Shown here: in pieces, positions 8,032 through 15,684 of the stretch
How positions within the stretch are numbered: position 1 is the first letter of the stretch
Layout: every line of letters begins with the position of its first letter
The notes under the pieces: generated by a model
The model's database searches: none
What the model saw: only the letters and a program-made list of their open reading frames with translations
Told to the model about the DNA's origin: nothing
Translations under genes and position numbers: made by a program
Assembly (NCBI GenBank): GCA_018398765.1
Contig: JAHBMJ010002492.1
Location: 1,638-18,324 of the forward strand
Origin: Chromera velia
Lineage: Eukaryota > Sar > Chromeraceae
Reading direction: 5' to 3'
Length of the DNA stretch: 16,687 nt

Positions 8032-8367
8032 GTCAGTTTGTTGGGGGGGTGGTAGCTCTTGTTGGGAGGAAGCGACATGCAGATGAACAAAATGGAAGAT
8101 AGAAGATTGTGGTTTGTTGCATCCATACAAGGCATTCAGGATGTGAAAAGGGAGAAGGAAAGAAGGCAGGGTCTTCAAAGCTTCACCCATTATTCTTTGT
8201 CTGTCTGTCTATTTGTTCGTTCGTTCGTAACGACAGCGTCAGCCCCGACCATGCATGCACTCGGTGCCTTCAGTTGAACTTCAAGGAAGTCTTTGGTCTC
8301 AGGTCAGTAAGATGGTCTTCTGTTTAGTTTTAACATTCTCCCTCCTGCCACGGATGCAATCATGCAG
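8032..8367 (+). other. Intron before the membrane-helix exon
   Basis: This 336-nt intron has donor GTCAGT and acceptor CATGCAG. It contains short TCTG and TTCG tetranucleotide runs at about 8201-8229. Other AGs at 8273 and 8302 give the wrong phase. The AG at 8366-8367 restores the frame. Confidence 0.6.
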
Positions 8368-9385
8368 AGTCAAATTCTTTGGGTGGAACTACTGGTACCT
8401 CTGTGTTCGTTTGTTTCTCGTTCCCGTGAGGTCTGTGCTGTGTGGACAGACCTCTGTCTCGACAGCAGCAGGAGGAGGGATCGAAAGGGGGAGCCGCAGT
8501 CTGCACTCCTGGACCCTCTCCTTCACTTGGGGGTTCCTCATTACTTTGTTCTCTGGAGTGTTGAGCTCCAACACACCTGACTTCTCACAGGGTGTGACGG
8601 TGGAAGAAGTGATATCGGCCCTCGGAACCTCCTTCTCGTACAGCGCGCTGATAGCGGTGATGTTCATCTACGCACTGACGATCCCAGTCGATGCGCTGGT
8701 GACTTTTCTCTTGAACCCCAAGACGCCCGAGATTTGCGTGTTAAAGTCTTTGAGCGTACTTGCAATTCGAGGAGAGAGGGTCACGAAAGCCCATGCAGAC
8801 GCACTTTGGACTTCCCTCACTTTGTCCGCCTCCCGATCTTCTTGTGGCAGACCGTGCAGTTGTGGAAGGAGACGGAAGGAGACTAACAGACGGTCTAAAC
8901 TGATCCCCGTCAGTCTGACTTTACTTCCCCCCCGGTGGAGAGACGAGAGCAGACAGAGGAAGCTGTTGGCCTGGCGGAGTGAGAGGAGAATAGCGAATCC
9001 CAGAGCCGCAAAACCGGGAGGTCCAAGCAAGAGCAGGGATCGTGGAAAGGGGGAGAAAGGAGAGAAGTTAAGAGACTGTCAGCAGGCGACGGTCGAGTGG
9101 ATACTTCCAGAGCTCTTCCGAGCTTTCTGGTTGCACCGGCAGAAGAAAAGGCAGCAGCTCGGTGTTGCCTTTTGTGCCTTTTGGGTCTCCCTCTGTTGTT
9201 TCTATCTCGTCAGCTTCGCTCTCGTCTATCCCATCACGGTGGGCAACTCCGTCGAGATGGCGGCCACTGCCTTTGCCCTCTTCTTTATGAACGGAATTGT
9301 GAGGCCGCTCGTCCTCAGCGTTGGCCTCGGTGCGAGCGTGGCGTTTCTGGTGGGGATCCTGCAGCGCCCCAATGTACAACTCTAA
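8368..9385 (+). CDS. Last exon: polycystin-1-like membrane helices 2-5 and stop
   Basis: This exon encodes 338 residues and ends at TAA 9383-9385. It holds a helix at about 8507-8569 (SWTLSFTWGFLITLFSG) and a second at about 8636-8713 (ALIAVMFIYALTIPVDALV). A basic cytoplasmic loop of roughly 140 residues follows. Then come a helix at about 9161-9233 (FCAFWVSLCCFYLVSFALVY) and a long hydrophobic stretch at about 9259-9360. The order resembles TM2-TM5 of polycystin-1 relatives: paired helices with an acidic EEV before the second (TVEEVISALG), a large loop, and an FxxNGIVRPLVL segment like the conserved FxQPLKVL. The protein stops just where animal polycystin-1 enters its channel-like module. 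The start was chosen for the phase-2 join with 8031, which makes Arg. A further exon downstream cannot be excluded (AAT|GTACAA at 9373). Confidence 0.68.
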
Positions 9386-9442
9386 TTCAAAAATGAATTC
9401 TTAACTACGTGTCAAATTATCAATAACATTTTTTGCATTATT

Positions 9443-9448
9443 ATTAAA
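9443..9448 (+). promoter_or_regulatory. Possible polyadenylation signal ATTAAA
   Basis: The hexamer ATTAAA lies 58 nt after the stop codon in very AT-rich sequence. It is the common variant in animals. Its use in this organism is unknown and chance occurrence is likely in such sequence. Confidence 0.25.
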
Positions 9449-9710
9449 TTGCATATAACAAGTGTTTCAATGAGCAGTTTTTTTTGTATTGCTACAATTT
9501 TATCAGAATGGTAGTTACTAGCTTGCAAGAGTTAGTTAATTAGTTAGTTTGTTTGTTTATTAGTTTGTAAGTTATCGTTTTTTAAAGGTTTTGGGTTTTT
9601 AATTACTATTTCATTAGTAGATGGTTCAGATTTTTTTTTATCCTTGAATTTTATAGTGGTTCCATCGATGGATATTATTTCAGACTTTTAAAATAATTTA
9701 ACATTCCCGA

Positions 9711-9712
<2 letters not shown>

Positions 9713-9742
<30 letters not shown>

Positions 9743-9759
9743 AATTGATTGATTGATTC
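9713..9759. repeat. GATT tetranucleotide array
   Basis: About eleven GATT units occur, with one ATTA variant, directly followed by a GCATGC-rich alternating purine-pyrimidine segment up to about 9800. Confidence 0.9.
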
Positions 9760-9823
9760 GCCCCCGATGCATGCACGTGCATGCATGCATACAGTTGCAC
9801 GCACGTTTATCCTACTTCCTACT

Positions 9824-9861
9824 TAGTGACCAGATTTGATTTGATTTAATTTGATTTAAAG
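9824..9861 (+). repeat. Left terminal inverted repeat
   Basis: TAGTGACCAGATTTGATTT is an exact inverted match to the right end, followed by further TTGATTT/TTAATTT units before the sequence diverges. Confidence 0.85.
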
Positions 9862-9960
9862 TAAGGTTTAACCTTAAATCAAATCTTAGACCTGAAAGAC
9901 TTTAACATGATAGGGCCTATCAAATCCTATCAAATCTACTTTAAATCTTACCTTTCCCCG

Positions 9961-10102
9961 CAAATTGCCAGGAATATGAAGGAATTTAATTGAGGTAGGA
10001 ATATGAAGGAATATGTGGGAATATGGGGTAGGAATATGAAGGAATATGTAGGATTATGCAGGAATATGAGGTAAGAATCTACAGGTAAAAATCGGTAGGA
10101 AT
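9961..10102 (+). repeat. Left arm of internal long inverted repeat
   Basis: The arm is rich in GGAATATGAAGGAATATG-type units. It aligns along its whole length, from CAAATTGCCAGGAATATG to GGTAGGAAT, with the reverse complement of 10498-10635, with a few small indels and roughly nine of ten bases matching by eye. Confidence 0.8.
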
Positions 10103-10221
10103 CTGAATCAAAATTCCTGGTACCAGAAAATTAATATTTTCTTTTATATTCCTACCCTATATTCCTCTATATTCCTTCATATTCCTACTCTATATTCCTG
10201 CATATTCCTGTATGAGATTTA

Positions 10222-10379
10222 TTCCCAGCGTCTGGCCTATGCGTCTTTCATCTCTTCTTTCTATCCTGGTTACTGCTCTCGCTGCTAGCTCTCTCTTGCA
10301 TAAGAGAAAGAGCTAGCAGCAAGAGCAGTAACCAGAACAGAAGGAAGAGACGAAAGACGCATAGGCCAGACGTTGGGAA
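10222..10379. repeat. Compact hairpin inside the element
   Basis: The left arm from TTCCCAGCGTCTGGCC pairs with the right arm ending in GGCCAGACGTTGGGAA. Pairing continues inward through GCGTCTTTC, GGTTACTGCTCT and GCTGCTAGCTC to a tetraloop-like GCAT at 10298-10301. Arms are about 75 nt with few mismatches and a 2-nt bulge. If transcribed, this would form a long, nearly perfect stem. Confidence 0.88.
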
Positions 10380-10497
10380 CAAACTTTAAGTCAATGCCCT
10401 ATATATTCCTTCATATTCCTACCTATCATTTTTATTAAATTCCTGTTGCTAGGAAATTTTATCTTAATTTCCTACTTTACAGGAATTTAATTTTTAA

Positions 10498-10635
10498 ATT
10501 CCTATCAATTTTGACCTGTAGATTCCTACCTCATATTCCTGCATAATCCTGCATATTCCTTCATATTGCTACCCTATATTCCTGCATATTCCTTCATATT
10601 CCTACCCCAAATTCCTTCATATTCCTAGCAACTTG
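10498..10635 (-). repeat. Right arm of internal long inverted repeat
   Basis: Complementary partner of 9961-10102, with repeated ATTCCTTCATATTCCT-type units. Similar units in the same orientation also occur at 10139-10200, inside the left half of the element. Confidence 0.8.
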
Positions 10636-10920
10636 CAGGGTTTACCCTCAAATCTTTAAGATAACTCAAGTCTTAAATTAAGATGACTCTCTAGGATAAC
10701 TCTAAGATAAAAACTTATGTAAGCTCTTAGTTTTAACAATAGCTAGCTCATTAATTTTGAGAGTCTTAACTAAGTTTTTAGTGATTTTCTTGTCTCTAGG
10801 GCTTTCTAGGATTTGCTAGTGGTATCAACTGTGCCATGTCGTCTTCAGTGCTATCAAGAGTGACCTCTAGACTTCAACCTCAAATCTACTTCAAATCTGG
10901 TCAGATTTGAGCTTAAAGCT

Positions 10921-10965
10921 TAAATCAAATCAAATCAAATCAAATTAAATCAAATCTGGTCACTA
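10921..10965 (-). repeat. Right terminal inverted repeat
   Basis: AAATC-type repeats end in AAATCAAATCTGGTCACTA. The last 19 bases are the exact complement of the left end, and the target duplication TTCCTACT follows at once. Confidence 0.85.
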
Positions 10966-12253
10966 TTCCTACTATAGTATAGTCCAGTTTTCTCTGCACC
11001 GTGTTATCGCCACTTTTGTTAAAACTTAGTATCTAGGACAGTAGACTGAAAGATTGGGACAAAGTTTTCTCTGGCTCTGTATGGGATGCTTCTGACTTTT
11101 TTATTAATTATTTTTTTCTATATCACCAGAATTGATAAAACATAAAGTTTGTGTCTGTTTCTATTCTTAGTTTATCCATGCACTACGTTATCCGAAATTC
11201 TTTCCCGCGCGATGCGCGCCCACTCTCGTCGACTCTTGTGTATTAATAATTGATTCGATCGATTTAATTTCTGCATGACAATTATTGTTATGCATACACC
11301 ACAAAGACGCACTGAACAGTCATCATGCAGCTGTTGGTGATCAGTTCATACCAGATAAAGTTCGGCTTCGATCAAAATTCTTCACGCACTGACTATGAGG
11401 AGGAGCCAAAAAAAAGTGGGTGACCTTGTAAACTCTTCAAGACACACCTCAAAGGTTTTTCATTATATATACTCTTCTTACTGGGTGACGCCGGAAACGT
11501 CCTACGGTCTTACGCTCTGAGGTCTGAAGCTGAAAGATTCGAACGTGCAGAATTTTGAACGTTGAAGGGAAGCTGAATGGCAATGGTGGAATACTCAGAG
11601 GATTTGAGGGTGGTACTCTGTGAGTAGATTTCAGAATTCGTAAACAGCAAGGGACTCTTCAGAGACTCTGAAGGCTCCAAGGATCCTAAAAAATCTGTCA
11701 ACGCTTTCGCAGATTTTGTGGCTTGCCGGTATCTTAACACGCACAAAGCCTGCGGCCTTCTCTTAGGTTTAGAGGATAAAGTCGTGTTTTTTAAACACAG
11801 CAAGCACTTTTTATAGTATGCAGGCCCTAGGAATCCGCGAGGGAGGGACTGGTACACCTCAATTCAAGGCTCTCTGTGGCAAAGTTCACTCAGAAAGCTT
11901 TGATCTCATCAACAAAGAGGAGGACAGAAACAAGTCAGTCGTTTGAAGTCCCCAGAGTGCTTGAAATTTGCTTTGATGTCGGTTGATGTTGCCTTTTCCG
12001 AAGCTTTCTTGCAATTTCTAGTTGACAAATATCCCATCAGCTCATGAAAAAATTCTTTCCTCTCAATTTTCCTCTTCTTATTGTGTGCAAGCCAGTCTGG
12101 TTTGTTCAGAAAAGCGTCGCAGATCAGAGAAAGGAAGGAAACAACACAGCTACAAAGCCAGCGAATCGGTGTGCATTCTTGCCAGTTTTTTTGGCAGAGT
12201 TGCAACAACACTTGATATCAAAGCTGGAGATGGTGCGTCGAGCAGTGTAGCTG
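10966..12253. other. AT-rich stretch without a convincing gene
   Basis: This is about 1.3 kb with moderate AT richness. A 115-codon frame on the minus strand (11510-11857) and a 62-codon frame on the plus strand (11628-11816) overlap each other, and neither resembles a known family. There is an imperfect palindrome around 11272-11294 (TGCATGACAA/TTGTTATGCA). An exon-like end AAACAA|GTCAGT lies at 11928-11939. From 12044 to 12247 an open frame runs in the same frame as the possible gene start at 12254, separated from it by a TAG at 12248-12250. I make no gene call here. Confidence 0.6.
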
Positions 12254-12439
12254 ATGTCTCCCCTGATCCACTTCAATCCGAAGCTGAGGGAGAACGGGGA
12301 TGTGAAGGAAAATGAAGATGGTACCAATGGTGCCAGGAGAAAGAAATCCCAATCAGAAGCAGAAGCAGCGAACGAGGCTGAGCCTGAAGGAAGTGTCCTA
12401 CCGGGCTTCGTGGTCAGTGGGATATGTCCAGGCTCCAAA
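12254..12439 (+). CDS. Possible first exon of a second gene
   Basis: An ATG at 12254, just after an in-frame TAG at 12248, opens 62 codons that look protein-like: MSPLIHFNPKLRENGDVKEN, then a Lys/Arg patch and an acidic, Ala-rich segment (SEAEAANEAEPEG), ending PGSK. A phase-0 donor AAA|GTGGGT follows at 12440, matching the phase of the small exon-like blocks downstream. Another frame through the same bases (ATG at 12312) is also open, and the upstream frame is open back to about 12044. This could therefore be an internal exon interrupted by a stop rather than a true start. No family is recognised. Confidence 0.35.
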
Positions 12440-12657
12440 GTGGGTCAGTCTTTGTACATATGCATGCCATCTTCTGTCTGAGTGGCTAGTCTTTTTGTTT
12501 CCATCACGACTTCTACGCCCTTTCTCCTTTCGATTTGTGTGAATAGATAACCTGCTCACCTAGTCTTAGTTTGGATCGATCTGGTCACAGACTGAGTGCA
12601 GAGAGCTGCAAGATCGAGACTCAGTCTGCATTGATTGGCAAAAAATTATTGATGCAG

Positions 12658-12708
12658 GCCAAAGAACAGTCCGAGAACACGCTTTGAAAAGCTAAAGAGC
12701 TCAAAAAA
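12658..12708 (+). pseudogene. Helical mini-exon relic with internal stop
   Basis: This block lies between the acceptor ATTGATGCAG and the donor GTCAGT. Read in phase 0 it gives AKEQSENTL, a TGA at codon 10, then KAKELKK. Context and start are clearly alike to the block at 13310 (ATTGATGCAG|GC.. AGAACA). The stop makes it dead in that frame, or a stop-containing optional exon. In another frame it is open but would not fit its phase-0 neighbours. Confidence 0.45.
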
Positions 12709-13061
12709 GTCAGTCCCTATGCAACCAGCCAGCCAATTAAATCACCATCATTTTTATTCCAATTTATTGGCCTGTTGACTAGCTTTCGCCACAGCCTCTG
12801 AAGTATCAAGACTCTGTCTGCCAAGAAAAAGAAGAAATGTGTGCTCGGCAATGGATTGTTTTTCTTTCCTGGTTTCAGTTGATATGATTTTGACTCTTTG
12901 ATCTTTCTTTGGAGTGCTTGGGCACCGCAGGCTTGCCATACTGGTCGTGTACCTTTCCTTACGTTCAGTCAATCAATGACATGCAACTTTGTCCACCACA
13001 GGGGGACTCCGCCTTTCAATTAAATTTGACCTGTGTCGATTACTCCTTCGCAAATGTGCAG

Positions 13062-13094
13062 GAAATCAAATCAATCGAAAAGACTTTCAAGAAG
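13062..13094 (+). CDS. Possible 33-nt exon, charged helix segment
   Basis: The acceptor is AATGTGCAG and the donor GTCCGC. The 33 bases in between read EIKSIEKTFKK in phase 0, an amphipathic charged segment suited to a coiled coil. The same length and phase as the block at 13310 support it, but so short an exon cannot be proved from sequence alone. Confidence 0.3.
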
Positions 13095-13309
13095 GTCCGC
13101 AGACCAGAAAGTTGTCTCTAAAGTTCGTATTTGTTCTACAGTCGTTTGATCCCTGAAATTGAGGGCTTCCTTCACCGTTCTTTCTATTCAAAACAGCCTC
13201 ATGTGGCTTTCTTTTTCCGTCGAATGATCCTTTGCCACCTTTCTTACGTTGTTCATAGATGGCTTTCCCTGAGGCTCGCCAATTTCAATGCACACGATCA
13301 TTGATGCAG

Positions 13310-13342
13310 GCAGCAGAACATGCCACGACAAAGCTGGAACAA
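13310..13342 (+). CDS. Possible 33-nt exon, charged helix segment
   Basis: It lies between the acceptor ATTGATGCAG and the donor GTCAGT and reads AAEHATTKLEQ in phase 0. Its first residues (AAEH) and its splice contexts resemble the 14802 block (AAKDHEE) and the 12658 relic, which suggests a family of duplicated mini-exons adding eleven-residue pieces to a helical protein. Confidence 0.35.
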
Positions 13343-14801
13343 GTCAGTCTTCATGCAGTTAATTGACCGAATCGATGCAGTTTGTTTCTTTTTGCGGATA
13401 AGATGATGTACAGCAGTCTGGCTTGAGCTGCATCTTTTTGAAAAATTCTTTTTTTTTCCTTAAAGTGTTCATCGTACTACTTCAAGATAATCAAGACTTT
13501 AGGCCTACAATGTATTTCGCCGTTTGAATTTCTTGTTTCAAATTATTTTCAGACTAGTTTCCAGAGTTTGATCAGCAACTCCATACGACGGCCAACCCTG
13601 CATGCCCCTGCAGACTTTCTTCAATGCACCTTAACCTTGTCTCTCTTCTTGGCGCGAATTCTTGGCGTATTGACTATTGTTACGGACTCTCAATTCAGCT
13701 TGGTAGCAGGATATAACTTCCAAGTATATCTTGTCTACTAAAAGCCTCTATAGTATCTGGGGGCAGAGAAGTAAAGTCAGAAGAAATGAAAAAAAGGAAT
13801 GAGGATTTAATTTAGATCTCAAGAAAAAGGAAATAACCTTTTAATATGGAACGTCTAGTGCATGCCTCTATAGATTTATTGAACAAGAAAGATTGTTAAG
13901 TCCAATCATGGAACAACCAATGGAAGGGGGCCTTGAAGAATAGTTGGAAGTATCAGAACAGACGGAAGAGGAAAGGGAAGCAGGGTTGAAAGACAATTAA
14001 CTTTGCAGACAACTTGGCAGAGGACCAGGCAGACAACTTGGCAGAGGACCAGGCAGAGGACCTGGCAGACAACTTGGCAGAGGACCTGGCAGACAACTTG
14101 GCAGAGGACCAGGCAGAGGACCTGGCAGACAACTTGGCAGAGGACCTGGCAGACAACCTGGCAGAGGACCTAATAGAGGACCTGGCAGATGTGGCAGAGG
14201 CAGAGGCAGACAAGTAGGAAGACGAGAACTACCATGGTGATGGCATGCCCAGTGGCCACGTCAAGAAAAATAATGGAGTGTAGCATAGAATATAAACGGG
14301 CAGACAAAAAGGCAGAAGAGAGCCAATAAGAAATTAAATCAATACAGAAGTGGAAGACAATAAGGCAGAAGAAAAAGAATATGAATTGGAAGAATTAATA
14401 CTATAAGGGTTCCAAAACGGAAGACAAGTTGGAAGACAAAGCAGAAGACACCAGCCAAAAGACTTGCAAAAATAAGCACACATATTGGCAGAGGTCGGAA
14501 AACTTGAGATTTCATTTGACACCTTGTACAAACAAGAATGGCCCAGACATTCAAACATTCGTGTTCCGCCCTTTGAGCAAATTCTGAGAAGTAAACCTTC
14601 AGTGACTTCAGTCTCCTAGTCACGCTTTCATCAGCAACGCTCCTAAGTTCCGGAGTCAGATAAGTAGTCCGCTATACTGTCCCCCAAATTGAATCAGATT
14701 CCTCTCAGACCGTTTTGACATTTGGTGACTGTCTAGGGTGACTGTTCTTGGCTTTTGTCTATTGTGATCTTGAATTATCGGTGTCGCGGTCTTTCTTGCA
14801 G
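13343..14801. other. Presumed intron or spacer with minisatellite
   Basis: This stretch is AT-rich up to about 13920, then purine-rich. It includes the 12-bp minisatellite at 14005-14184 and decayed versions of it up to about 14460 (GCAGACAA, GGAAGACAA, GCAGAAGA units). A 100-codon frame without ATG (13442-13741) was seen and not called. No other gene is supported. Confidence 0.5.
14005..14217 (+). repeat. 12-bp minisatellite with 60-bp higher-order period
   Basis: Fifteen 12-bp units run from 14005 to 14184, of three types: GCAGACAACTTG (A), GCAGAGGACCAG (B) and GCAGAGGACCTG (C). The order is A B, then A B C A C twice (14029-14088 and 14089-14148), then variants. The five-unit block is therefore repeated as a perfect 60-bp unit. 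On the plus strand it reads as ADNLAEDQ/AEDL repeats and stays open to a TAG at 14215-14217, with no good ATG. It may be a fast-evolving acidic repeat exon, but flanking splice phases do not match the neighbouring blocks, so I list it as a repeat. Confidence 0.9.
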
Positions 14802-14993
14802 GCAGCAAAAGATCATGAAGAGAGGGAGAAAGCTGTCAGAAAGGAGGGGGAGGAACGCAGGCTCGACGCCATCGAGCCTCAGCAACCCTCGCTGAGTCTC
14901 TGGTTGAAAAGAAGGAGGTGCGGATCCGTCGGCTCTTTCAAGAGAGGGAAGACGCGTATCGACGCCACGACACTCGTCTCATGGCAACCACAT
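14802..14993 (+). CDS. Possible coiled-coil exon with frame change
   Basis: After the acceptor CTTTCTTGCAG the phase-0 frame reads AAKDHEEREKAVRKEGEERR, a strongly charged helix. It then turns into a less plausible basic sequence (PSLSLWLKRRRCGS) before a stop at 15006. A second frame, open from 14819, reads well from about 14880 on: AESLVEKKEVRIRRLFQERE and then DAYRRHDTRL, again a typical coiled coil. The good halves lie in different frames, so one base was probably gained or lost between about 14850 and 14890, where there is a run of five G. Either this is an error in the sequence or the gene is decayed. It would be the longest exon of the tentative second gene. The end is uncertain. Confidence 0.4.
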
Positions 14994-15432
14994 GTACTCA
15001 CATCTTGACTCACTCACACTCACTCACTCACACTCACTCATCTATCCAGTAACTCTTGCATTCATCCATTCATGCACACTCATTTGTTCAATCACCCAGT
15101 GGCACCCATCATCTTTCTCACTTTCTTTACTCCCCCAGTCTTATTCACACTTTTACTCACTCCCTCACCCAGTGACCTTCTACTTACTCCATTCACTCAT
15201 TGACTCCGTCACTCCTAGCACTAACTCACTCAGTGACACTCACTCAGCAACTTATCCGCTGAATCACTCTGCTTACTCCATTCATTCACTCACTCAGTGA
15301 CACTCATCTATTCACTCCCAGCACTCACTCATTCCATTCACTCACTCTCTCACTAGCTCAGTCGTGGGATTCATTCTTTCATTCATCCATCTATCCATCC
15401 ATCTACTCACTCATTCACCATCATTCACCCAC

Positions 15433-15474
<42 letters not shown>

Positions 15475-15635
15475 ACACACACACACACACTCACTCACTC
15501 ACTCACTCACCCACTCACCTTCACTCAAACATATTCACTCACACTCTAGCTGCGTCATACATTCATTCGTTCACTCACTCTCTCATCATTCTCATTAAAT
15601 TTTTTCATTCACCCGCTGAGTCGCTTTCTCACTTT
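14994..15635. repeat. ACTC/ATTC-rich simple sequence region
   Basis: About 640 bp are built mostly from CACT, CATT and CACTCATT units in variable order, with a CA tract at 15435-15490. The open frames through it (SLTLTHSHSL-type and HTHTHTH-type peptides) are products of the repeat. Confidence 0.92.
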
Positions 15636-15638
15636 CTT

Positions 15639-15639
<1 letters not shown>

Positions 15640-15682
<43 letters not shown>
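15640..15682. repeat. TC dinucleotide tract
   Basis: About 21 uninterrupted TC units lie at the end of the simple-sequence region. Such homopurine-homopyrimidine tracts can form triplex DNA. Confidence 0.95.

Positions 15683-15684
<2 letters not shown>

Larger units (their letters stand above)
9386..9823. other. AT-rich 3' flank with simple repeats
   Basis: Base composition drops sharply in GC right after the stop codon. The stretch holds a possible polyadenylation signal, GTTA/GTTT-rich sequence at about 9530-9570, a GATT array at 9713-9759 and alternating GCATGC sequence at about 9767-9800. No open frame of interest is present. Confidence 0.8.
9824..10965. mobile_element. Non-autonomous hAT-type element with foldback structure
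   Basis: Both ends are inverted copies. The left begins TAGTGACCAGATTTGATTT and the right ends with its exact complement; the similarity then continues in ATTTG-type repeats out of register. The 8 bases before it (9816-9823) and after it (10966-10973) are identical, TTCCTACT. An 8-bp target duplication plus ends starting TAGTG (fitting the YARNG rule) is the signature of the hAT superfamily. Novosib- and P-type elements also make 8-bp duplications. No transposase frame is present, so it would depend on another copy. Inside, arms at 9961-10102 and 10498-10635 are long inverted repeats, and 10222-10379 is a compact hairpin. The right part (about 10640-10885) has no partner in the left part. The perfect duplication suggests a fairly recent insertion. 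Confidence 0.85.

Noticed and set aside
11510-11857. 115-codon minus-strand frame
   Set aside because: It has no similarity to any family I know, and a plus-strand frame over the same bases (11628-11816) looks equally protein-like. Neither has splice or context support.
13442-13741. 100-codon open frame on the plus strand without ATG, following a TTTTCAG
   Set aside because: The acceptor at 13551-13552 would give phase 0, but the peptide is irregular and hydrophobic, ends in a stop, and shows no kinship with the mini-exon series.
14992-15549. Frames reading SLTLTHSHSL and HTHTHTH
   Set aside because: They are pure products of ACTC and CA simple repeats.
14994-15682. Possible CRISPR-like or telomeric array
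   Set aside because: The units are irregular 4-bp and 2-bp simple repeats with no constant repeat-spacer pattern and no telomere-type G-rich unit.
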